A stretch of DNA of 9,397 nucleotides from the NCBI GenBank assembly GCA_038217425.1, contig JBBQPM010000235.1:1-9397 (forward strand), in the 5' to 3' direction. The stretch's first letter is position 1. The number at the start of each line of letters is the position of its first letter. This DNA is from JAIEPT01 sp038217425 (GTDB taxonomy: Bacteria; Planctomycetota; Planctomycetia; Gemmatales; Gemmataceae). Below, piece after piece: positions 1 to 6,445 of the stretch. Position numbers and translations under genes: made by a program. The notes under the pieces were generated by a model. It was not told the origin of the DNA. It did not search any database and saw only the letters and a list, made by a program, of their open reading frames with translations.

Positions 1-204
1 CGAGGCCGCTTGCCCTACGAATCTTCGGCCAGTAAAACCGCACCCGTAGGGTAAGCGGCCTCGCTTGCCCACTCCGCAGAGGCAAGCGAGGCCGCTTGCC
101 CTACGAATCTTCGGCCAGTAAAACCGCACCCGTAGGGTAAGCGGCCTCGCTTGCCCACTCCGCAGAGGCAAGCGAGGCCGCTTGCCCTACGAATCTCCGG
201 CCAG
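1..204. repeat. 86-bp tandem repeat array with palindromic core
   Basis: Copies begin at 1, 87 and 173. The first two are identical, and the third stops after 32 bases (to 204) with one T-to-C change. Each period contains a 61-bp hairpin: arms 45-69 and 81-105 pair over 25 bp with one G-T wobble around an 11-nt loop (70-80). The second copy is at 131-155 and 167-191. The 25-nt separator (106-130) is also conserved. An alternative pairing of 1-19 with 45-63 is possible, so the array can fold in two competing ways. Because the window opens exactly at a unit boundary, the array may extend to the left. Similar GC-rich palindromic intergenic repeats are familiar to me from planctomycete genomes, but that is recollection and not a search. 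Function is unknown. No gene is convincing in 1-296. Confidence 0.95.
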
Positions 205-229
205 AGGTAAGAATCACACATGAGAGCGG

Positions 230-257
230 CGGACATGCCCGAGAGCATTCCTACAAT
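230..257 (+). promoter_or_regulatory. possible sigma70-type promoter for the 297 gene
   Basis: CGGACA (230-235) lies 16 bases before TACAAT (252-257). The -10 matches the consensus at 5 of 6 positions and the -35 at 4 of 6. It sits about 40 bases upstream of the ATG at 297, in the only non-repeat sequence between the array and the gene. Planctomycete promoter rules are poorly known, so this is a weak call from consensus matching only. Confidence 0.3.
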
Positions 258-296
258 ATCTACAGTCCGCAACCTCCCTCCTGCTCGCCAAAACTC

Positions 297-1295
297 ATGC
301 GAACTCTCATTCTCCTCGCTGGTTTGTCCCTCGTCGGCGTCACGCACGCCCAGGAAAAACATCAGTTCGGCACCGTCAATTCCCTCGACGTCGAAAACGG
401 CACGCTCACCGTTCGGCAGATGCCCAAACTCAAGGAAAAGACGTTCAACCTCCTCAATCGGGAGCTTCCCGTCACCCATTCGCTCGGGCATAAACTGAGG
501 CTCGAAGACATCCGCAAGAACGACCGCGTCGCCTTCGAACTCTCCGACGGCGAAGACATCGTCGCCATCCGCGTCGACACCGACTGCGAATGGGGCCTGC
601 TCGAAGAAATTCACCAGAATCCCCCTGCGATCAGCGTCAAGTTCGGCTATGCGGTTCGCAAGTATGAGATTACGCCGCAGGTCGTTCTCGAGATCGACAA
701 CGTCAAGGCGACGCTCAAACAATTCCGCAAGGGAGGCTATCTCGAAGCCCACCTTTCGCCCGACCATACGAAGCTCGTCAAAGTCAAACAGGGCAAGGGC
801 ATCGTCGCCTGGAACCGATACTGCAAAAATCGCTACGGCAGCGGCCTTCTGCTCGACATTGACAAGAGCAAGAAGACGCTGCGCATCGTCGACGTCAACG
901 AACGCTACGAGCTCGAGGATTTCGCCTACGAGGGCTGGACCCGCGTCCGTCTCCTACATTCGACGTACCAGCTCGGCGACGGGTCCCTTGAGGAACTCAA
1001 ACCCTACCTGCGCGTGCATTACACGCACGAATCCGACCTCAACCGCATTCCGCAGCTCAGCGTGGAGGTGCCGATGATCAACCGCCGAGTTGTGGCCAAG
1101 ATCGATCGCGAGAAGATGCTCCTCACGCTGAAAATGGACGAAGAGGGGACGTTCGCCGAGTTCCCGGTGAACGCCGACGCGGTTGTCATGCAATCGGGAC
1201 AAAAGAGGACGTTGGCCGCGATCAAGGAAAAGCAGATCGCGTCGGTCGGCCTGTCGCTTGATCAAAAGCGCGTGCTGCTGATCATTCTCCCGTGA
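297..1295 (+). CDS. exported protein of four repeated beta-rich units, function unknown
   Basis: A 332-residue protein with an N-terminal signal peptide (hydrophobic residues 3-15, likely cleavage after THA at 18), so it is probably periplasmic or secreted. After the signal I see no membrane segment and no catalytic motif. The mature part reads as four related units at roughly 25-93, 100-164, 181-258 and 263-331. Each starts with a pattern like G-x-V/L-x-x-I/V-D, then a strand of the LTV or LRI kind. A polar stretch and a segment with LxxI/L follow, and the unit closes with a strand after S-x-D (for example SPDHTKLVKV and SLDQKRVLLI). This resembles the small beta domains of DUF5666-type proteins, but family membership is a guess. 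ATG 297 is chosen because it gives a complete signal peptide; no strong ribosome binding site precedes it. The gene stands alone, 117 bp before the lipoprotein gene. Confidence 0.85.
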   Translation: MRTLILLAGLSLVGVTHAQEKHQFGTVNSLDVENGTLTVRQMPKLKEKTFNLLNRELPVTHSLGHKLRLEDIRKNDRVAFELSDGEDIVAIRVDTDCEWGLLEEIHQNPPAISVKFGYAVRKYEITPQVVLEIDNVKATLKQFRKGGYLEAHLSPDHTKLVKVKQGKGIVAWNRYCKNRYGSGLLLDIDKSKKTLRIVDVNERYELEDFAYEGWTRVRLLHSTYQLGDGSLEELKPYLRVHYTHESDLNRIPQLSVEVPMINRRVVAKIDREKMLLTLKMDEEGTFAEFPVNADAVVMQSGQKRTLAAIKEKQIASVGLSLDQKRVLLIILP

Positions 1296-1310
1296 TCGGT
1301 TTCTTTCCTC

Positions 1311-1338
1311 TTGCATTCGGGGCCGATTTGGTAACAAT
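1311..1338 (+). promoter_or_regulatory. weak promoter candidate ahead of the lipoprotein-resB-ccsA cluster
   Basis: In the 117-bp gap between the 297 gene and the lipoprotein gene, TTGCAT (1311-1316) and AACAAT (1333-1338) are separated by 16 bases. The -10 box matches 4 of 6 positions and the -35 is poor beyond TTG. No terminator-like hairpin is visible in this gap, so read-through from the upstream gene is also possible. Confidence 0.2.
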
Positions 1339-1401
1339 AAGGGGAGCGAGTTCTTCCCGCCCGATTCTTCACTTTTGCCCCTTTTCGATATCCCGGAAGA
1401 C

Positions 1402-1406
1402 GAGGA
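1402..1406 (+). promoter_or_regulatory. ribosome binding site supporting the GTG start at 1413
   Basis: GAGGA ends 6 bases before the GTG at 1413. Together with the lipoprotein signal beginning right after it, this supports a GTG start. A second in-frame GTG at 1416 is an alternative that removes one residue. Confidence 0.55.
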
Positions 1407-1412
1407 CGTTCT

Positions 1413-2381
1413 GTGGTGGTTCATCGTTGGCGTTCGGGGCTGTTGCTCCTATGTTTGCTGGCCGGGTGCAATCGGGACGAACCGATCGCAGTCTACGAAA
1501 CCACGCATCTCAACCGGCGCGAAGAACGCCTGATCGCGGCCATCTTTAAGCAAGGGGAATCCGGAATCGCGATCAAGATGTCCGGGCCCAATGCGGTCGT
1601 GCAGCGCCACGCCCAGGAACTGCGCGACTTCGTGGAGAGCGTCGCCGAGCTCCAGGGGGTTTATCCGAAGACGTGGATTCAGGAGGGGGCGACCGAGTTT
1701 CGGATGGCCAACTTTTTCATCGACGATCCTGACGGGCCGATCTCGTGCAACATCGCTCAGATACCGACCAAGCCGGGGTTTCTGGAGATGAACATTGACC
1801 GCTGGGCGTCGAAATTGACGCTACCCCCGGTGCAGACGCCGGCGGACTTGAACGCGGTGGCCAAACGAACTGAGCTTCACGGACGCGACGTGCATTTCGT
1901 CGAGTTGGTCGGTTACGGCGAGGGGAAGAACCCGACGAAACCCAGCCCGAGCTTCCCGCTCAAGGATACCATTCCGGAGGGTTGGCAGCCGAAGTTCAAT
2001 GCCCTCAAACTGTCGCCGCAGATAGTTCCCAGCCGGATGTTTAGCGTCACGCCGGAGACCGAAGTCTTCATTTCGAAGCTGGAGGGCGACGGCGGGGGTC
2101 TAACGAAGAACGTCGTGCGCTGGGGCGGTCAAATCGCACTTTCGGGACAGGCATTGCTGGCGGCGGAGAAGAACGTGCGGACGTTGAAGGCGGATCTGGG
2201 TGCCGCCCAGGTCGTCGATCTCTTCAATCCCCTGCGGAAAACCGGCATGAATCGGCTCGTGGGCGTGCTGTTGCCGCACCAGGGCTCGACCTGGTTCCTG
2301 GTGCTCAAGGGCCCCGCGGACGAAGTGCAAGAACATCTGGCCGAATTTGAAACCTACGTCAAAACGCTCAAGCGAGGATGA
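1413..2381 (+). CDS. lipoprotein with internal duplication, upstream of resB
   Basis: A 322-residue protein starting at GTG. A short basic N-terminus (HRWR) is followed by a hydrophobic stretch and the lipobox LAGC (16-19), so the mature protein should be lipid-anchored at Cys19 outside the cytoplasmic membrane. The rest looks duplicated. Residues 96-137 (an F/M-rich strand, then SCNIAQIP, then MNIDRWASKL) correspond to 209-245 (MFSVTP, then EVFISKLEGD, then KNVVRWGGQI). GPNAVVQRHAQEL (58-70) corresponds to GPADEVQEHLAEF (300-312). The N-x-x-R-W helix is a pattern I associate with planctomycete proteins of unknown function. There are no CXXCH haem sites and no thioredoxin CXXC motif, so it is neither a c-type cytochrome nor a ResA-like reductase. 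Its stop overlaps the resB start by 4 nt (ATGA), which implies translational coupling. A role as accessory factor in cytochrome c maturation is inferred from position only. Confidence 0.85.
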   Translation: MVVHRWRSGLLLLCLLAGCNRDEPIAVYETTHLNRREERLIAAIFKQGESGIAIKMSGPNAVVQRHAQELRDFVESVAELQGVYPKTWIQEGATEFRMANFFIDDPDGPISCNIAQIPTKPGFLEMNIDRWASKLTLPPVQTPADLNAVAKRTELHGRDVHFVELVGYGEGKNPTKPSPSFPLKDTIPEGWQPKFNALKLSPQIVPSRMFSVTPETEVFISKLEGDGGGLTKNVVRWGGQIALSGQALLAAEKNVRTLKADLGAAQVVDLFNPLRKTGMNRLVGVLLPHQGSTWFLVLKGPADEVQEHLAEFETYVKTLKRG

Positions 2382-3712
2382 TATCGCGCATGGATCAGAC
2401 TGCCATACAATCGGGTCCGCCCAAAGAGACGCACTTCACGGCCACGGCCCCCGAGCGCTCGGCCACCACGTGGTCCAAAGCCTGGCAAGAAACCTGGCTC
2501 TACAAGGTCCTGCGCGTCCTCGCCTCGCTCAGGCTCACCGTCGTGCTCTTCGCGCTGTCGTTCCTGCTCGTCTACTGGGGCACGCTCGCCCAGGTCGATT
2601 TCGGCATCAACACCGTCATGGACCGATACTTCCGTTCGTTCGTCGTCAAGATTCCGCTCAAATTCATCGTTAGCGCGCCCTGGGCCGACGAAGAGAAATG
2701 GCCCTTGCTCAACCAGATTCGCCTCCCCTATCCCGGCGGCTGGCTGCTCGGCTCCCTGCTCATGACCAATCTGTTCTCCGCCCACATCATTCGCTTCAAA
2801 CGCCACTGGACCCAGGCCGGCATCTGGATGATCCACACCGGCATCGCCATCATGATGATCGGCGAATTCTTTACCGGCATGTACGCCAGCGAAGGCCAGA
2901 TGTCGATCCTCGAAGGGAAGTCGGCGAACTTTTTGCAGCACCATCACGCGACGGAGTTCGTCTTCATCGAGACGCTGTCCGCAGAGAAAGACCGCGTCAT
3001 CGTAGTCCCGCAATCGAAGCTGCGCACCGGCTCGACGATTCAATCGTCTGAGTTGCCGTGCGACGTCACCGTCGACCTGTACGCGGTCAACGCGAAGCTG
3101 ATGACGCTCAAAAACACCGAACGTGGCTGGGCGACCGCGGGCATGAATCGCAACCAGAAACTTGAGGTCCTCCCCGAAGGTTCCGGCGTCGATTCCAGTT
3201 CGAAGATCGACTTTCCCGCGGCGCAGATCATCCTGAGCCGAGACGGCAAGGAACTGGGTCGATACCTCTTCTGGTCCGTCCTCGAGAACCCTGACTGGAT
3301 CACCATCGACGGCAAGAAATACCAGATCGCCCTGCGTTTCCAGAGGACGGTGTGCGACTACGTCATCCATCTGGATAAGTTCACGCACAAAAAGCATCCC
3401 CACTCGGAGAAGGCGTTCGACTTTCGCAGCGAGATCCGCCTGGAAGATCGCAAGGTCGAGGGGGGCAAGGAGCGCGGCGACCATCGTGAGGCCGCCATTT
3501 ACATGAATCATCCGATGCGCTACAACGGCGAAACGTTCTATCAATCGTCGACGATCCCCGACGGCGACACGGGGCGGAGCATCGGTACCGTGCTGCAAGT
3601 CGTGCGCAATCCGGCATGGACGTTTCCCTACTGGTCATGCACGATTGCGGGACTGGGCATGCTCTTTCATTTTTGGCTGAACCTTTCTCGCTTCATCAAG
3701 CGGAGCGCGTGA
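2378..3712 (+). CDS. resB: ResB-family cytochrome c biogenesis protein (Ccs1/CcsB)
   Basis: A 444-residue membrane protein of the ResB family. With CcsA it forms the system II cytochrome c synthase, which exports haem and attaches it to CXXCH motifs of apocytochromes outside the cytoplasmic membrane. Predicted membrane segments are at about 52-72, 121-138, 147-168 and 417-436. A large extracytoplasmic domain (about 170-415) separates the third from the fourth, as is typical of the family. His153 in the third segment (MIHTG) is the likely membrane haem ligand. The domain ends with the family hallmark MNHPMRYNGETFYQSS (376-391). Three consecutive histidines (188-190) just outside the membrane are notable. 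The first ATG (2378) overlaps the upstream stop; a second at 2390 (residue 5) is a possible alternative. The length is normal for a stand-alone ResB. ccsA follows after 1 nt. Confidence 0.95.
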   Translation: MISRMDQTAIQSGPPKETHFTATAPERSATTWSKAWQETWLYKVLRVLASLRLTVVLFALSFLLVYWGTLAQVDFGINTVMDRYFRSFVVKIPLKFIVSAPWADEEKWPLLNQIRLPYPGGWLLGSLLMTNLFSAHIIRFKRHWTQAGIWMIHTGIAIMMIGEFFTGMYASEGQMSILEGKSANFLQHHHATEFVFIETLSAEKDRVIVVPQSKLRTGSTIQSSELPCDVTVDLYAVNAKLMTLKNTERGWATAGMNRNQKLEVLPEGSGVDSSSKIDFPAAQIILSRDGKELGRYLFWSVLENPDWITIDGKKYQIALRFQRTVCDYVIHLDKFTHKKHPHSEKAFDFRSEIRLEDRKVEGGKERGDHREAAIYMNHPMRYNGETFYQSSTIPDGDTGRSIGTVLQVVRNPAWTFPYWSCTIAGLGMLFHFWLNLSRFIKRSA

Positions 3713-3713
3713 T

Positions 3714-5726
3714 ATGAAGACGAAATTCTCCTGGTATCTGATGATCGCCGCCGTCGCCGTCACCGCGGCGTCGATCCTGTACGTCGTCGTGCCGCGCGGC
3801 GATCGCGCCGACGGCTGGCATTGGCAGGCGTTCGGCAAAATCCCCGTCCAGCACGACGGACGCGTCAAGCCGATCGACACCCTCGCGCGCGTCAGCCTCG
3901 CCTCGATGAGCCGAAAGCAAACCTACAACAACATCGACGATCCCGAAGAGTTCGGCCTCGCCAAGGCCGCCACGCCGCAGGGCAAGTCGCAGCCGGCCGT
4001 GCAGTGGATGCTCGACGTCCTCACCGCCAGTCAAAGGCCTTTCCGCAATCGCGCCGACGAACATACGAAAAATCCCCTCCCTGAAGAGCTCGGCGGCAAC
4101 GAAAAGGGGACCATTCGCGTCACGCAGAAGGAACTCGAAGGGCTGGTGGAAAAAGCCCAGGAGCATCTCGAACTCGCCCGCGCGTCGACCAACCCGGAAT
4201 TGCGTAAGGAAATCCCCGATCTCGAAAAATACGTCGAGGTCGGCAACATGGCCGTCAAGGTGTATCGCTTCATCCCCAATCTCGACCAGAAAGTCATCTA
4301 CATCGTCGACGAAGAGCTCCGCGACGCTTGCCAACTCCCCGCCCGCCCCGGTTTCCGCTACTCCTACCGCGAACTCCGCCCCAGTCTCGGCCGACTAATC
4401 GGCGTCGCCCAGGAAGGAAACAAGAAAGACTCGCACAAACGGACCGAACTCGAGAAGAAAGCGCTGGAACTCTTCCCAAACCTCAAACGCTTCGAACAAC
4501 TGACCGCCGACAATCTGCCGCTCATACCGCCTGAAGATCAGACCAAACTCTGGGTCCGTCCGCAGCAAGCCGAGGGCTCGCAGTTGCCGGGTCTCTTCCA
4601 GGAAATCCTGAACGCCTACACGGTCGGCGACAAGGACGCGTTTAACGCCAAGGTCGATCAATACCTGTCGGCGATTCGCGAACTGCGCCCCGCGGACATG
4701 AAGACGATCGGCCTGGAATCGTACCTCAGCAACTCGGCGCCGTTCTTCTGGGGGCTGCCGCTGTATGTCTTCGTCTTTCTGCTCGCCGCCGGGTCGTGGC
4801 TCGGGTTCGCCTTCCCCAAGAGCGGCCTGTTCGAAGGGCTCAACCGCGGCGCCTACTGGAGCCTCGTCGGCGTCTTCGTTCTGCACACCTTCGGGCTACT
4901 CCTGCGCATGTATCTGCAGGGCCGGCCCCCCGTCACCAACCTTTATGCCTCGGCCATCTTCATCGGCTGGGGTTGCGTCGGGCTTTGCCTCATCCTCGAA
5001 GCAATCCCCTTCTTCCGCTACAGCATCGCTCTCGCCGCCGGGTCCATTCTCGGCTTCTCGACGCTCTTTATCGCCTACTACCTCGGCCTCGATTCCGACA
5101 CCATCGACAAGCTCCAGGCCGTCCTTGACACCCAGCTTTGGCTCTGGACCCACGTCACGTGCATCACCATCGGCTACACGACGATGTTCGTGGCCGGGCT
5201 CTTGGGCGTCGGTTACATCCTCACCGGCGTCTTCACCACCGCCCTCAATCGCGAAGGCCTCAAGCTCTTCTCGAAAGTCATTTACGGCGTCATCTGCTTC
5301 GCGATGTTTCTCAGCTTCGTCGGGACCGTCCTGGGGGGCATCTGGGCCGACCAGTCCTGGGGCCGATTCTGGGGCTGGGATCCCAAAGAGAACGGCGCCC
5401 TGCTCATCGTCATCTGGGTGTCGATCATCCTGCACGCCCGCTGGGCCGGCATGATCCGCGAACGGGGCCTGGCTGTCCTCGCGGTCTTCGGCAACGTCGT
5501 CACTGCCTGGTCGTGGTTCGGCACCAATCTCCTGGGCGTCGGTCTGCATTCGTACGGCTTCATGGCCGGCGCCTTCTTTTGGCTGATCGGTTTCGGCGTT
5601 TCGCAACTCCTCATCATGGGCATCGGCTGTCTGCCGCTGGAACTCTGGCGCGGCCTGCAACCCGGACGCGAGACCATGCTCCGCAAGCCCAGCGGCCGCG
5701 GGCAACTTGAGCCGGTTTCGAGCTAA
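3714..5726 (+). CDS. ccsA: CcsA/ResC-type cytochrome c assembly protein with large N-terminal periplasmic domain
   Basis: A 670-residue haem-handling subunit of the system II synthase. The C-terminal half (about 344-645) is the CcsA core with many membrane helices. The WWD motif WGRFWGWDPKE (549-559) presents haem. Its histidines are His390 (VLHTFG, membrane side), His480 (THVT) and His611 (LHSYGF), which correspond to the ligands known in CcsBA proteins. N-terminally, a membrane anchor (about 6-26) leads into a soluble domain of about 310 residues (30-340). This domain starts with PVQHDGRVKPIDTLAR (44-59) and continues with charged, helix-rich sequence. Stand-alone CcsA proteins are commonly about half this length, so this is the long form. 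I recall a similar PV-x-x-x-GR-x-x-P-x-DT segment in Bacteroidetes-type fused synthases. GGAG (3702-3705) sits 8 bases before the ATG, and only 1 nt separates it from resB. The last 25 residues are a polar tail. Confidence 0.95.
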   Translation: MKTKFSWYLMIAAVAVTAASILYVVVPRGDRADGWHWQAFGKIPVQHDGRVKPIDTLARVSLASMSRKQTYNNIDDPEEFGLAKAATPQGKSQPAVQWMLDVLTASQRPFRNRADEHTKNPLPEELGGNEKGTIRVTQKELEGLVEKAQEHLELARASTNPELRKEIPDLEKYVEVGNMAVKVYRFIPNLDQKVIYIVDEELRDACQLPARPGFRYSYRELRPSLGRLIGVAQEGNKKDSHKRTELEKKALELFPNLKRFEQLTADNLPLIPPEDQTKLWVRPQQAEGSQLPGLFQEILNAYTVGDKDAFNAKVDQYLSAIRELRPADMKTIGLESYLSNSAPFFWGLPLYVFVFLLAAGSWLGFAFPKSGLFEGLNRGAYWSLVGVFVLHTFGLLLRMYLQGRPPVTNLYASAIFIGWGCVGLCLILEAIPFFRYSIALAAGSILGFSTLFIAYYLGLDSDTIDKLQAVLDTQLWLWTHVTCITIGYTTMFVAGLLGVGYILTGVFTTALNREGLKLFSKVIYGVICFAMFLSFVGTVLGGIWADQSWGRFWGWDPKENGALLIVIWVSIILHARWAGMIRERGLAVLAVFGNVVTAWSWFGTNLLGVGLHSYGFMAGAFFWLIGFGVSQLLIMGIGCLPLELWRGLQPGRETMLRKPSGRGQLEPVSS

Positions 5727-5752
5727 TTCGAAGTTCCGGCAGCGAACAATTT

Positions 5753-5777
5753 CCGAGCCGCGACCGTCAGGGAGCGG
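5753..5777 (-). repeat. 25-bp repeat, left inverted copy
   Basis: This copy is the reverse complement of 6413-6437 with one mismatch (24/25). It lies 26 bases after the ccsA stop. On the minus strand it reads from CCGCTCCC to GGCTCGG. In the forward sense this element translates as the PLP-D/N-GRGS string, which I recall from spurious planctomycete ORFs, so it is probably a dispersed repeat. Confidence 0.85.
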
Positions 5778-5805
5778 GAAACGTGAGAGTTCCATAAAGC
5801 ACAAG

Positions 5806-6408
5806 TTAGCCGTCAAAGTCCACCGGAGACGCAATGGACGAAAGCCGCTTTTGGTCGATGATCGACGCCGCTTGGAAGGCGGTTGGTGGTCACGTCGAAG
5901 CTCGCGCCGCACTTGCGGAAGGTCGCGACGCTGAGGAGCATGCCTATTCTCTTGACGAAGCTCTCAGGTCTTTCATTGCCGCTCTTCGGAAGCAGCTCGC
6001 GGACCTCCCTGCTGAAGAGTTGCTCGGATTCGACCGCATCTTGGAGCGGAAGCTCCACGATATTGATCGGGCCGACATCCACGAGCGGACCGACGGATCA
6101 GACGACGGATTTCTGTATTGCCGGGGATTCATCGTCGCTATCGGGCGGCGCTATTACGAGTCTGTTCGGGAATACCCTGACTTGGCGGTTTTGGACGCCG
6201 AGTGCGAGCAGATGTGCTACATCTCGTGGCAACTGTACCATGATCGGTTTGGTGAAATGGCGCCGTCAGGAATCTCGCGCGAGACTTGTTCAAACCCTGC
6301 AGGTTGGCCAGAAGACGGCTAACAATTTGCTGCACCCGACGGCGGCCGCATTACGACTTTTTGGAGTTCAATGTCTCACCAGCGGCCGCCGCGGGTGAGC
6401 ATTGTCGG
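5806..6408 (+). mobile_element. single integron-like gene cassette
   Basis: The 603-bp unit runs from the T after G5805 to G6408. Its structure is that of a mobile gene cassette: a 28-nt leader, one small ORF (5834-6322) with a good ribosome binding site, and a terminal attC-like site. The 5' boundary reads GTTAGCC (5805-5811), a perfect complement of the R'' box GGCTAAC (6317-6323); complementarity extends to 10 bases (5805-5814 with 6314-6323). That is the relationship expected if the segment was once a circle whose closed attC was cut at G|TT. The 3' boundary reads GTTATCC (6408-6414), where the TTATCC belongs to the flanking DNA. No integrase gene, attI or second cassette is present, so this would be a stranded or off-site cassette. 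The call rests on architecture; no search was run. Confidence 0.75.
5834..6322 (+). CDS. DUF4240-like small protein carried in a cassette
   Basis: A 162-residue soluble protein without signal peptide or membrane segments. It opens with MDESRFWSMIDAAW, then a helical part with the pattern L-x-x-LPAEELLGFDRIL (51-70). A core around DGSDDGFLYCRGFIVAIG (87-104) leads into RRYYESVREYPD. This order (N-terminal F-W helix, L-x-x-EEL-x-x-F, then D-x-F-x-x-F/C-R-x-x-I-x-x-G) is what I recall of the DUF4240 family, whose biochemical role is unknown. GGAG (5825-5828) lies 5 bases before the ATG. The stop TAA (6320-6322) is part of the attC R'' box. Codon choice looks less C-biased than in the neighbouring ccsA, which fits acquisition. 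Cassette genes often encode small accessory or immunity-type proteins, but no specific role can be claimed here. Confidence 0.8.
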   Translation: MDESRFWSMIDAAWKAVGGHVEARAALAEGRDAEEHAYSLDEALRSFIAALRKQLADLPAEELLGFDRILERKLHDIDRADIHERTDGSDDGFLYCRGFIVAIGRRYYESVREYPDLAVLDAECEQMCYISWQLYHDRFGEMAPSGISRETCSNPAGWPEDG

Positions 6409-6414
6409 TTATCC
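6317..6414 (+). other. attC-like recombination site of the cassette
   Basis: The 98-bp imperfect palindrome has R'' GGCTAAC (6317-6323) and R' GTTATCC (6408-6414), pairing 6 of 7. The inner arms 6328-6349 and 6382-6401 pair at all 20 positions of the shorter arm once G6332 and A6339 are left unpaired. Both unpaired bases lie on the R''-L'' arm, as extrahelical bases do in known attC sites. Unpaired spacers (AATT and TTGTCG) separate the R and L boxes, and the terminal loop is 32 nt (6350-6381). The boxes deviate slightly from the RYYYAAC/GTTRRRY consensus. Read as protein, this sequence gives the NNLLHPTAAA string that I recall from the ends of many planctomycete hypothetical proteins. Confidence 0.75.
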
Positions 6415-6437
6415 GCTCCCTAACGGTCGCGGCTCGG
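6413..6437 (+). repeat. 25-bp repeat, right inverted copy
   Basis: Reads from CCGCTCCC to GGCTCGG and is the inverted partner of 5753-5777, differing at one base. It starts 4 bases after the cassette junction and ends 8 bases before the start codon at 6446. Without the cassette, the two copies would form the arms of one hairpin. Confidence 0.85.
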
Positions 6438-6445
6438 TAAAAATT

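Noticed and set aside
1..204. CRISPR array
   Set aside because: The separators between the palindromes are identical to each other, and the period is 86 bp with 61-bp palindromes. CRISPR spacers would differ.
15..767. 250-codon minus-strand frame at the left end
   Set aside because: It translates through the tandem palindromes and antisense to the exported-protein gene; there is no domain or start signal.
2354..3598. 414-codon minus-strand frame opposite resB
   Set aside because: Its product is a charged, low-hydrophobicity sequence typical of antisense frames of GC-rich genes. The plus strand carries clear ResB motifs.
4896..5912. 338-codon minus-strand frame opposite ccsA
   Set aside because: It lies across the WWD domain of ccsA and runs into the dispersed repeat; there is no start context or domain.
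5883..6398. Plus-strand frame overlapping the DUF4240-like gene and reading into the attC-like site
   Set aside because: Ser/Thr-rich out-of-frame translation. Its tail only decodes the attC sequence, and the other frame has the ribosome binding site and family motifs.
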